Source: Thiothrix nivea DSM 5205 (GTDB lineage: Bacteria > Pseudomonadota > Gammaproteobacteria > Thiotrichales > Thiotrichaceae). Taken from it: 64,000 nucleotides of DNA. A model generated the notes under the pieces. It did no database searches and had not been told where the DNA came from. It saw only the letters and a list, made by a program, of their open reading frames with translations. Location: contig NZ_JH651384.1 of assembly GCF_000260135.1 (NCBI RefSeq), forward strand, positions 2,297,693 to 2,361,692. The letters run 5' to 3'. Of the stretch, positions 1 to 8,566 are shown piece by piece; within the stretch, counting starts at the first letter, position 1; the number at the start of each line of letters is the position of its first letter. Position numbers and translations under genes: made by a program.

Positions 1-265
1 ACATCAGGTACAGGCACAACACCCACACCTTCAGCGGCTGGTGGTGGCCTTCAAACACCGTTCCCGTCAGGTCATCAAAACGCTTTTGGCAATCCTTACA
101 CTGGTAACGCTGGCGTTCCTGCTGGGTGTCATCCTTGCCTCGACGGATAGTGTCCTGTGAACCGCAGTGCGGACAAATCACCCCATTAGGCCAACGCACG
201 GAACGGACTTGCTCGAAACAGGCGGCATCACTGGTCAGGCTGGAAATACTGATGAGCGAGGTCAT
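1..265 (-). CDS. IS1595-family transposase, N-terminal part (runs off the window)
   Basis: The first 88 residues of a transposase are visible and the rest lies beyond the window edge. A zinc ribbon (CPHC near residue 32, then CKDC near residue 62) is followed by KRFDDLTGTVF, the typical N-terminus of IS1595/ISXO2-type DDE transposases. The ATG at 265-263 follows an AAGGAGAGG ribosome binding site. Whether the element is intact cannot be seen. Confidence 0.8.
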   Translation of the reverse strand, partial: MTSLISISSLTSDAACFEQVRSVRWPNGVICPHCGSQDTIRRGKDDTQQERQRYQCKDCQKRFDDLTGTVFEGHHQPLKVWVLCLYLM

Positions 266-385
266 AAAGCCTCTCCTTGGCTATCGGAAATGACTAACTT
301 TACCGCTATCCATCACGTTTGCAATGCCGGGGAAAACAAGACCCTGAAACGCATATTGAGCCAACAGAGTTAACTATTTTCTTTT

Positions 386-419
386 TCATCGTAAAACAGT
401 TTTGCTTTTTTTACGATGA
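386..419. promoter_or_regulatory. 10-bp inverted repeat upstream of ATPase gene
   Basis: TCATCGTAAA (386-395) is repeated perfectly inverted as TTTACGATGA (410-419), with a T-rich loop, 16 bp before the ATG of the ATPase at 436. It could be an operator for that gene or the end of an upstream transcript. The 266-385 stretch shows nothing else recognisable. Confidence 0.5.
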
Positions 420-435
420 GTGCGAAAATGGTTAG

Positions 436-1656
436 ATGGAACGCTTCTACACAGACATCCTGCAAAACGAACTGCTGACACAGCGACAGATGCTGTTTGT
501 CTCCGGCCCGCGTCAGGTCGGCAAGACAACACTGGCGAAAGCTATCGTTGAGCAGCAGCATGGCCAGTATTACAACTGGGATAACCGCCAGCACCGTCAA
601 TGGATTCTGCAAAGCGTTAGCAATACCACCGACGCTGAACTGCTCAACCAGATCGGTGTGCATGAGTTGCGCGAACAGCGGGCACTCGTCGCCTTCGACG
701 AACTGCACAAATACAAGGACTGGAAGAACTACCTCAAAGGGCTGTTTGACCTGTACGAACAGCAACTGGCGGTGCTGGCAACCGGCAGCGCCCGCATGGA
801 TATTTTCCGCAAGGGCGGCGACAGCCTGATGGGCCGTTATTTCCATTACCGGATGCACCCGCTCAGCCTGCGTGAAATCAGCGCGCCGCATACCGCAGGG
901 CAACTGCTGCAAGACCTGCAACGCCCTGACAGCAGCGCTCTGGAACAATTGCGCAATTTTGGCGGCTTCCCCGAACCCTTCCTCAAGGCTGACACCCGTT
1001 TCTACAACCGCTGGCAGCAACTGCGCCAGCAACAACTGATTTTTGAAGACATCCGCGACACCAACACGGTGCAAGACATCGCGCATCTGGACGTACTCGC
1101 CACCCTGCTGCGTGAACAAAGCGGGCAAGTGGTTCGTTACAGCACACTGGCAAACCAGATCAATGTCAGCGTTGACACCATCCGCCGCTGGATCACCCTG
1201 CTGGAAAGTTTCTACTACGCCTTCCGGGTCACGCCCTGGTTCCAGAACCTTGCCAGCGCGTTACGCAAGGAACCCAAAATCTACCTGTGGGACTGGTCGC
1301 AGGTAAAAGACACCGGAGCACGACACGAAAACCTGATTGCCAGCCACCTGCTCAAAGCGGTTCACTGGTGGACAGATCATGGCTTGGGTGATTACCAACT
1401 GCACTACCTGCGCACCAAAGACCAGAAAGAAGTCGATTTCCTTGTCAGCCGCAACAACCAGCCGTGGCTGCTGGTGGAGGTCAAAAGCTCACCCAGTCAA
1501 CCAATCAACAAGAATTTGCACTGGTTTCAGGAACAACTGGGCGCAGAACACGCCTTGCAGGTCGTGATGGATATGCCGTATGTGGAAGCCGACTGTTTTG
1601 CGGCAGGTAAACCCGTCAAAGTGCCTGTGGAAACATTTTTAATGCGGCTGGTTTAA
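436..1656 (+). CDS. P-loop ATPase, AAA_14/DUF4143 type
   Basis: 406 residues. Walker A is GPRQVGKTT at about residues 24-32; a Walker B-like segment ALVAFDELHK lies near 85-94 and a sensor-like ATGSAR near 114-119. The C-terminal third carries a PD-(D/E)XK-like core (EVDFLVSR followed by LLVEVKSS), as in the DUF4143 family. These proteins are common solitary genes of unknown biological role in bacteria and archaea. This is one of five ATPase plus nuclease-fold genes in the window (others at 23483, 25477, 40950, 43216). It stands alone, 31 bp before the broken DUF364 gene, and a perfect inverted repeat precedes it. Function unknown; family assignment confident. Confidence 0.85.
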   Translation: MERFYTDILQNELLTQRQMLFVSGPRQVGKTTLAKAIVEQQHGQYYNWDNRQHRQWILQSVSNTTDAELLNQIGVHELREQRALVAFDELHKYKDWKNYLKGLFDLYEQQLAVLATGSARMDIFRKGGDSLMGRYFHYRMHPLSLREISAPHTAGQLLQDLQRPDSSALEQLRNFGGFPEPFLKADTRFYNRWQQLRQQQLIFEDIRDTNTVQDIAHLDVLATLLREQSGQVVRYSTLANQINVSVDTIRRWITLLESFYYAFRVTPWFQNLASALRKEPKIYLWDWSQVKDTGARHENLIASHLLKAVHWWTDHGLGDYQLHYLRTKDQKEVDFLVSRNNQPWLLVEVKSSPSQPINKNLHWFQEQLGAEHALQVVMDMPYVEADCFAAGKPVKVPVETFLMRLV

Positions 1657-1856
1657 CCAAGAATAACGATTACCCAAAGGATGATGCATGAACATTGGAG
1701 CAGACTTGCTGAAGCAAGTGGAACGCATCCGTCAGGTACTGCCGCTGCCTGCCGTCGACCGACTGTACTTCCCCGCCTTGCAAACGGATGGCGAATACCG
1801 CGACGAATTCGGTTTTGTGTTTCTGGAAACGGGCGACATCGGTACGTTTTACGTTA

Positions 1857-3172
1857 GGTGATTTACCTCAAAGATATTACCCAAAAACAGGGCGAATCAG
1901 AATGTCCCATTTTGGTAAAGCAGCATTTCTTTCCAGCCTCGCCTCAACAGCCTCCATAGCTTTTTTGCTGAGGGTCACGCCCTTCTCATAAACCTTGTGG
2001 CTGAATTCGACCATGGGGTTGATGCCTTTCCAGGTCATGGTTTTTGCCCATTCCAGCAGGGTTTCGGCATCCTTGAGCTGGGTGCCGTTCCAGTGTTGTT
2101 CCAGAATCCCCCAGCAGCGTTCAATCGGGTTGTACTTGCTGTGGTAAGGCGGGTAGTACAGCAGGTGGACTGTCTTACCGGTATGGTTGGCGAATTCCAC
2201 CATGCGCTTGAGGAATTGCGTCCTGATCCCGCTGCTTTCCGGGCCATTGTCCGCTTTGATCTGGATGCACTGGCAGGCGTCCTTGTCAGCAGAAGGCATC
2301 TGTTCCCATACCCGGCACAGGGAATCCACGATGAAGTCACTGGTTTTGCTGGAACTGCCGAAGGTCAGGTAAACCTGCCCACTGTCCTCATCCAGTACGC
2401 CAAAAGGGATGTATTTCTCTTTGCAGCCCATCTCATGGTCAGCGGCTTTATTGTCACCCCGTGTTTTCCCGCCCCGTGAGTAGTCACCGATGTTGACGGT
2501 CGCCTTGCAGTCCATGCTCAGGCGTTTGACCGCCCCATCGGCAAACTGCCCATCGTTGGCCTGGATATTGGCGAAGATGGCGTCGGTTTCTGGAATTTTT
2601 TTTGCGGCTTGGCTTTCTCCACCTTGCGCAGGCGGTAGCCATTCCGGTTGAGTATCCGCGCCATGGTGCTGGGGGCGGGCACTTGTCCACCGCTGAAACC
2701 CATGGCCTGTAACTGCCGGATGGCTTCCGCCGCCGTCAGGCGGGTGTAGGCGATGCTGCTGCGGAATGTCGGGTCTTGCTGGCTATGTGCTTCCGCCAGC
2801 GCCAGCAAGGCGGCTGCCGCTTCCGGCTGGGTTTCCTCCCAGCGCTTCTGGCCACAATACGCCGCCTGCGCACCCACGCAAACCATGCCGCTGCGCTGTT
2901 CCTCCAAACCCAACTGCACCCCCTCCCGACCCCAGCCAAAACACCTTTCAGTCTGGCGGGCGTTGCCTGCACAATATTTCCGGCTCATGTCCGCCTGGAA
3001 CGCACGGCGGGTGCTGCCAGACATTTTCGAGGCCGCCAGTTTCAGGTCGGCTATCTGGGATTCGCTCAGGATCGGGTTAGCTGTTTGGGGTTCGGGGGGC
3101 ATGGGGATAGGGACTCCGCTTGTCGATAAGACAAGTGTAGCCATTGCGGGGGAATCTTTCAGGGAAATCCCC
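1857..3172 (-). mobile_element. ISAzo13-type insertion sequence, copy 1 (1316 bp)
   Basis: The ends are imperfect inverted repeats (GGTGATTTACCTCAAAG left; GGGGATTTCCCTGAAAG as the reverse complement of the right end). The element is flanked by TTA at 1854-1856 and 3173-3175, a 3-bp target duplication. A second copy of identical length lies at 7275-9594 with its own TAA duplication, and the two differ at only a handful of positions. Excision restores the host DUF364 frame, which proves the boundaries. Confidence 0.9.
1877..3144 (-). CDS. ISAzo13-type DDE transposase, two frames joined by a -1 frameshift
   Basis: The upstream frame (3144-2518) encodes the N-terminal part (MATLVLSTSGVPIPM...). 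The downstream frame encodes the DDE region with IKADNGPESSG and YYPPYHSKYNPIERCWG, typical of ISAzo13 (Rhodopirellula-type) transposases. The frames meet at a run of eight A on the coding strand (complement of 2596-2603), read CAA AAA AAA TTC. A single -1 slip on A-AAA-AAA gives one 422-residue product. The same run is kept in the second copy, so this looks programmed rather than damaged, but the copies are too similar for conservation to be proof. Confidence 0.75.
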
Positions 3173-4697
3173 TTAGTCTGGAAGACACCTTGCCGAAACT
3201 GTGGCGACAGTTTCCCAACCCCGAACAGGTCAGCCTGCCGCTGGATGAATTACTGGTGAAGCTGCAAGCACCTGATCTGGCGTCGCGGGCGCTGGGGCTG
3301 GGCGCGTTCAATGCCCTCAGCCAGTATGTGCTGCGGCTAGCCGGTTTCCCGCTGGCGCCGCACCGCAACCACGATCGCGACAACCTACCGGTTCCGGTCG
3401 GCAAGGTAGGCATGGTTGGCTATTTCTGCCCGGTGATTGACCGCCTGACCGACCAAGGGATTGCCGTGCTGGTGCTGGAAAAGGTTCCAGAGCGCGTACC
3501 CGACCGCCCGCTGGTGAGCGTCACCACCAACCCGAGGGATCTGGCTGGTTGCGACGAAGTAATGTGTACGGCGTCCACCCTGATCAACGATACGCTGGAT
3601 GATATTCTGGCGGCGTACGGTCAGGTGCCGGATTTCAGCCTGATCGGGCCGAGCGCAGGCGGGCTGCCGGATGCGGTGTTTGCGCGGGGCGTCGAGGAAG
3701 TGGGCGCAACCGTTTACCCCGACCGGGAAAAGCTGCTCTACCTGCTGGCCAATCAGGATTCCTGGGGCAAAGCCGGGCGGAAATACCGCATCAGGCGGGA
3801 AGATTATCCGGGGCTGGAGGCACTGCTTCAGCGGGCTGCGGCAGTATAGTCTTTTCATTTTAGTCGGCTACACTTTGTCTGTTGAATGCGTAATCAATCG
3901 CGTCGTCCAGGGTGCTACCTTTTCCCATGGCCAGACGCGCATAATGTTTCAAGGTTGCCCAGCATTGCCCGATGGGGTTGAGATCAGGCGAATAAGCGGG
4001 TAACTGAATGATACGAATCTGGTATTTCATGGCAATCGCCTCCAGGTCACCGCCTAAATGGAAGCTCGCGTTGTCCCAGACAAGCACATAAGGTTTGGGT
4101 TTTTCCTGACCTTGCTGCAACGATTTTCCCAAGGCTTCCAACCATTGTTCAACAATCATCCGGTTAATGTTGCCGGTCACTACCCACGGCATTTGCCAGC
4201 TTTGATCAGAGGCGCGGATAGCGCTGATCCAGTTGCGTTTATGTCCCCGGCCTCCAGGGCGGGGGATGTCACAAGGCTCCCCTTTTTTTGCCCAGCCCCA
4301 CTCATAGCGTTCGGTGCTGTAGAATCCTGCCTCGTCCGCAAACAGGATATGATCCTGACCGTATTTTTTCTCCAGATGCCCAAGTAGCCACAGGAAAACC
4401 CAGCAGTCTAGCGGTTTGGCTTGCTGGTAGAAAGAACGTTTTTTTTATGGCTCCAGCCGATCCGTTGCAGCCATTTATGCAGGCCACGATAAGAAATGGC
4501 CTTGCCATAATGCGCTTCAAAGCGTGGCAGCAAATCCTCGATGCGTTCAAACGGGGTTTCGCTCTCCACCCATTGGCGAAAAGCTTCAACGTCTTTCACC
4601 TTATGGCTGTGCCCAGGGCGGGGATGTGTCCGGGGTTGGAGGCTGCCGGTTTCTTCCCTCAGGGCCAACCATTTGTCGTAAGCGCCGTTAAATCGCC

Positions 4698-6323
4698 CTA
4701 CTTGCCCTTGTCAAAAAAAGGGACTTTTTTCGCACATTTCTCCAGCGGCACATTCCATGGCAGGAGGGCCTCCCATTTTTCCAGGGTGTCGGCCTGGGCG
4801 ATATGCTCCAGCAGATAGCGGATATAGGCATACGGTTCGAGGCCGTTGGCCTTGGCGGTTTCAATCAGGGAATAACAGGCGGCGCTGGCGCGCGCGCCAT
4901 GCGGGGTGTCGGCAAACAGCCAGGCTTTGCGGCCCACGGCAAAGGGACGGATGGCGTTCTCCGCCAGCACATTGCTGATATGCAGGTCGCCGCGTTGGCA
5001 GTAGCCACTCAGGTATTCCCACTGGTTGAGGCAGTATTCCATCGCCTTGCGGGTGAGGCCGCCTTTCATCACCTTGCCGACCTGCGTTTCCAGCCAGGTT
5101 TTCAGTTCGTTGAGCAGGGGCACGCTCAACTGCTGGCGCAGGCGGTATTTCTCCGCCGTGTCCAGGCCCTTGATGTTGTCCTCGATGCGGTAGAGCCTGC
5201 GGATCATGCCCAGGGCAATATCCGCCAGGGTGGGTTTGCCACGGGCCTGTTTGCCGCCCGCCGCCTTGACGGCCTCCACGAACTTGCGGCGGGCATGGTC
5301 CCAGCAGCCAATGCGGGTGATGGCGTTGTTGCGGCACACGGCGGCGTAACCGGAATAGCCGTCGGCCTGGAAAATGCCGTGGAAGTCCATCAGTAGGCGT
5401 TCGGGGACGCTCCCCGCCCGGCTGGGGTCGTATTCAAACAAGACCGCCACCTGGTTCGGCGGGCCGCCCCGCACCACCCACATCCATTTGTCGGCCTGGG
5501 CGGTTTTGCCGTCCTCCTTCAGCACCTGGATGCGGGTTTCATCGCCTTGCAGGTAAGCGCCGCTGTTCTGGGTTTCGCGCAGCAGGTTGAGCAGGGGTTT
5601 GAAGCTGTCCTCCAGACGGATGATCCAGTGGGCCATGCTGCTGCGGCTGAGTTCCGCGCCGTGGCGTTTGAAAATGCCCTCCAGGCGGTACAGGGGCAGG
5701 CCATCGGCGTATTTGGCGATGATGACCTGCGTCAGCAGGTTGAGGCTGGCATGGCATTTGCCCAACGGATGGGGCGGACGGGCGGCGGCGACCAGCGTTG
5801 GCCCGCCATCTGCCGTTGCCGGGGCGGGATCCTGGCTGGCCCCGGCGGCAAACACGGCTTTTTCCTGCCAGTATTCCAGCACCACCAGTTGCGCCGGGAT
5901 GTAGTCCAGCTCTTCCTTGACCTTGGTGAAAAACGTGCGGGTCGCCCCGGCTTTTTCCGCATCACCCAACAACAGCTCCACCCGTTGGCGCTTCAGCCCG
6001 GGCGGGAAGCCGCGCTGGCGTTGGCTGGGGCGGGGCCTGGCGGGTTCCGCCTCCGGCAGTCGTCCGGCGATGTCCTCCAGCGCGGTTGCCAACTCGGCTT
6101 CATCAAACAGGTCAATCTGGAAGGGGAGCTTTTCAGACTGGGCGCTAAACCGCTGTATTTTGGCCAGGCGCAGCATTTCTTCCAGGAGCTGGATATGGTG
6201 GTCACGCTGTTTCAGGACGGCGGCAAATTCCGCCTCTTGCTGCGCCAGCAACTGGCGCAGGCGGGCAGCGTCCAGGTCGCTATGGGATGTGGTTTTGGGG
6301 GCTGGCGGCGGTGCTAAATCCAT
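4698..6323 (-). CDS. tnpC: IS66-family transposase TnpC
   Basis: 541 residues, full length for the family. A coiled N-terminus rich in Leu/Gln (LEEMLRLAKIQRFSAQSEK, the usual IS66 N-terminal helix) comes first. Then come LQGDETRIQVL and FQADGYSGYAAV with GCWDHARRKF, which hold the catalytic Asp residues, and ENAIRPFAVGRKAWLFADTPHGA near the C-terminus, which holds the catalytic Glu. Together with tnpA and tnpB it forms the IS66 transposition operon. It looks intact, although tnpB is frameshifted. Confidence 0.95.
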   Translation of the reverse strand: MDLAPPPAPKTTSHSDLDAARLRQLLAQQEAEFAAVLKQRDHHIQLLEEMLRLAKIQRFSAQSEKLPFQIDLFDEAELATALEDIAGRLPEAEPARPRPSQRQRGFPPGLKRQRVELLLGDAEKAGATRTFFTKVKEELDYIPAQLVVLEYWQEKAVFAAGASQDPAPATADGGPTLVAAARPPHPLGKCHASLNLLTQVIIAKYADGLPLYRLEGIFKRHGAELSRSSMAHWIIRLEDSFKPLLNLLRETQNSGAYLQGDETRIQVLKEDGKTAQADKWMWVVRGGPPNQVAVLFEYDPSRAGSVPERLLMDFHGIFQADGYSGYAAVCRNNAITRIGCWDHARRKFVEAVKAAGGKQARGKPTLADIALGMIRRLYRIEDNIKGLDTAEKYRLRQQLSVPLLNELKTWLETQVGKVMKGGLTRKAMEYCLNQWEYLSGYCQRGDLHISNVLAENAIRPFAVGRKAWLFADTPHGARASAACYSLIETAKANGLEPYAYIRYLLEHIAQADTLEKWEALLPWNVPLEKCAKKVPFFDKGK

Positions 6324-6358
6324 GGGTTAAATGATAACAAAATCATCAGGATAAGTCG

Positions 6359-6728
6359 CTAAAACAGCGCCCCGTAGCACAACTTTTTATGCCCTTTGAG
6401 CAGGCTGATGTCATAACCGTCCAGCAGCCAGTTGATCTGCTGGGCCGTCAGCGCCATCACCCCGCCATCCCCCGTTTGCGGCCAATGGAACTTCTCTTCC
6501 GCCAGGGCTTTGTAATACAGCACAAAGCCATTGTCTTCCCAATACAGGCATTTTGATTTTCGTGCGCTGGCGGTTGGTGAAGGCGTACAGCGCCCCGGCA
6601 AACGGGTCGTGGCCCAATTCCTGCGCCACGATCGCCGCCAGCCCCTGGGCGGCCTTGCGGAAATCAATGGGCGGGCGGTAAAGGTAAATGTCCGGCATCT
6701 CCCCGGCGGGGCGGAAATAACGGGCCAT
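6359..6728 (-). pseudogene. tnpB: IS66 accessory protein TnpB (Orf2), frameshifted
   Basis: The N-terminal part (MARYFRPAGEMPDIYLYRPP, then IDFRKAAQGLAAIV) and the C-terminal part (CLYWEDNGFVLYYKALAEEKF) are both typical TnpB but lie in different frames. They join if one A is removed from the AAAA before TGCCTG (near 6549-6552), giving about 122 residues. The start ATG at 6728 overlaps the tnpA stop as TAATG. It is either a disabled gene, an assembly error, or an unusual +1 frameshift. Confidence 0.8.
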
Positions 6729-7075
6729 TACAACTGCCCCAGCAACCGGCGCAGCAAGGCCACATTGCCGGGGTGGATATTCCTGATCACCAGGCCATTC
6801 GGCAGGGACAGCTCCAGGCCATCGCCCGTCCGGGCGTCTGTCCCCGGCTGCGCCGGGCGGACAGTCACGAAACCGGAAGGCTCTGGCAATACCGGGCGTT
6901 TGCCATCCCCGGGCGGCTTGCCCGCCGTACCGCATAATTTGCGCCGCCAGTAGACAAAGCCGTGGTAACTCAACTGTTCCTGTTCACAATACTGGACTCC
7001 GGAAAGGCCGGAGGACTGGAAGCGTTGGAGCTGGGCTTGCCAGTACGCCAGACGCCCATCTTGACCTGGATTCAT
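6728..7075 (-). CDS. tnpA: IS66 accessory protein TnpA
   Basis: 115 residues, with the usual TnpA layout. The N-terminus has a helix-turn-helix-like segment (YWQAQLQRFQSSGLSGVQYCE, then QEQLSYHGFVYWRRKL). The C-terminus (LELSLPNGLVIRNIHPGNVALLRRLLGQL) is characteristic. It is the first gene of the IS66 operon, and its stop overlaps the tnpB start. It probably helps transposition by binding DNA; the exact role of TnpA in IS66 is not established. Confidence 0.85.
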   Translation of the reverse strand: MNPGQDGRLAYWQAQLQRFQSSGLSGVQYCEQEQLSYHGFVYWRRKLCGTAGKPPGDGKRPVLPEPSGFVTVRPAQPGTDARTGDGLELSLPNGLVIRNIHPGNVALLRRLLGQL

Positions 7076-7564
7076 CGTGTTCTCCCATGCAATCTGTTGC
7101 TGATGGGCTGAGTGTCCGGGATTACGTGGGGCGCTGAAAGGAGGGGGATTTAGAAGCGCTTACCATTTGTCCAGGGTGCTGCGGGCTATGGAAAACGTCC
7201 CACAAACGTGGGATTTATGTTTGCTCTTGTCATAGGCAGCAACAACACGTTCACGGAGATCCTTAGAGTAGTAAGGTGATTTACCTCAAAGACATTACCC
7301 AAAAACAGGGCGAATCAGAATGTCCCATTTTGGTAAAGCAGCATTTCTTTCCAGCCTCGCCTCAACAGCCTCCATAGCTTTTTTGCTGAGGGTCACACCC
7401 TTCTCATAAACCTTGCGACTGAATTCGACCATGGGGTTGATGCCTTTCCAGGTCATGGTTTTTGCCCATTCCAGCAGGGTTTCGGCATCCTTGAGCTGGG
7501 TGCCGTTCCAGTGTTGTTCCAGAATCCCCCAGCAGCGTTCAATCGGGTTGTACTTGCTGTGGTA

Positions 7565-8566
7565 TAGTCTTTTCATTTTAGTCAGCTACAATAGGACGGA
7601 TGATCAACTTCCCCATCCTTCATCATGCCGACTTACTACTCTAAGGATCTCCGTGAACGTGTTGTTGCTGCCTATGACAAGAGCAAACATAAATCCCACG
7701 TTTGTGGGACGTTTTCCATAGCCCGCAGCACCCTGGACAAATGGTTGGCCCTGAGGGAAGAAACCGGCAGCCTCCAACCCCGGACACATCCCCGCCCTGG
7801 GCACAGCCATAAGGTGAAAGACGTTGAAGCTTTTCGGCAATGGGTGGAGAGCGAAACCCCGTTTGAACGCATCGAGGATTTGCTGCCACGCTTTGAAGCG
7901 CATTATGGCAAGGCCATTTCTTATCGTGGCCTGCATAAATGGCTGCAACGGATCGGTTGGAGCCATAAAAAAAACGTTCTTTCTACCAGCAAGCCAAACC
8001 GCTAGACCGCTGGGTTTTCCTGTGGCTACTTGGGCATCTGGAGAAAAAATACGGTCAGGATCATATCCTGTTTGCGGACGAGGCAGGATTCTACAGCACC
8101 GAACGCTATGAGTGGGGCTGGGCAAAAAAAGGGGAGCCTTGTGACATCCCCCGCCCTGGAGGCCGGGGACATAAACGCAACTGGATCAGCGCTATCCGCG
8201 CCTCTGATCAAAGCTGGCAAATGCCGTGGGTAGTGACCGGCAACATTAACCGGATGATTGTTGAACAATGGTTGGAAGCCTTGGGAAAATCGTTGCAGCA
8301 AGGTCAGGAAAAGCCCAAACCTTATGTGCTTGTCTGGGACAATGCGAGCTTCCATTTAGGCGGTGACCTGGAGGCGATTGCCATGAAATACCAGATTCGT
8401 ATCATTCAGTTACCCGCTTATTCGCCTGATCTCAACCCCATCGGGCAATGCTGGGCAACCTTGAAACATTATGCGCGTCTGGCCATGGGAAAAGGTAGCA
8501 CCCTGGACGACGCGATTGATTACGCATTCAACAGACAAAGTGTAGCCGACTAAAATGAAAAGACTA
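7565..8566 (+). mobile_element. IS630-family element, inner copy B (1002 bp, intact)
   Basis: The terminal repeats TAGTCTTTTCATTTTAGTC / GACTAAAATGAAAAGACTA are complete, and TA duplications lie at 7563-7564 and 8567-8568. It sits inside ISAzo13 copy 2, which sits inside the other IS630 copy, so this element has landed within a relative. It is nearly identical to copy A (single-base differences such as GACTG/GACCG after the frameshift region), which implies recent movement. Confidence 0.95.
7625..8553 (+). CDS. IS630-family transposase, -1 frameshifted (309 aa)
   Basis: The first frame (7625-8005) holds the helix-turn-helix part (MPTYYSKDLRERVVAAYD...) and the Rap-like linker. The second frame holds the DDE domain: ILFADEAGFY, YVLVWDNASFH and PAYSPDLNPIGQCW. 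They join at eight A (7967-7974), read CAT AAA AAA AAC, where A-AAA-AAC is a classical -1 slippery heptamer. Programmed frameshifting is well known in IS630-type elements. It is the only complete IS630 transposase of the nest and could in principle mobilise copy A ends in trans. Confidence 0.88.

Larger units (their letters stand above)
1688..3849 (+). pseudogene. DUF364-family protein gene, split by ISAzo13-type element and truncated by IS630
   Basis: The 5' part (1688-1856) encodes MNIGADLLKQVERIRQV... and stops just inside the inserted element. The 3' part (3176-3849) continues with SLEDTLPKLWRQ. Removing 1857-3172 plus one TTA duplication restores one frame of 280 codons, so the gene was intact before insertion. 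The C-terminal part matches DUF364 (putative heavy-metal chelation, Rossmann-like; note the segments VGMVGYFCPV and SLIGPSAGGLPD); the N-terminal part fits the preceding small DUF4213 domain. The present stop TAG at 3847-3849 is the first three bases of the downstream IS630 copy. In the uninterrupted sequence the gene would have read Val-Gly-Ser-stop, with GGT-AGC-TGA now at 9668-9676. Native function is unknown. Confidence 0.85.
4678..7163 (-). mobile_element. IS66-family element (2486 bp)
   Basis: The ends GTAAGCG and CGCTTAC form terminal inverted repeats. The 8-bp sequence CATTTGTC flanks both sides (4670-4677 and 7164-7171), the target duplication size of IS66. The target is the transposase gene of IS630 copy A. 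The element carries the classic tnpA-tnpB-tnpC set, transcribed on the minus strand. Confidence 0.95.

Noticed and set aside
370-1128. 252-residue minus-strand frame opposite the first ATPase gene
   Set aside because: Antisense shadow of a well-matched P-loop ATPase, with no ribosome binding site or family features.
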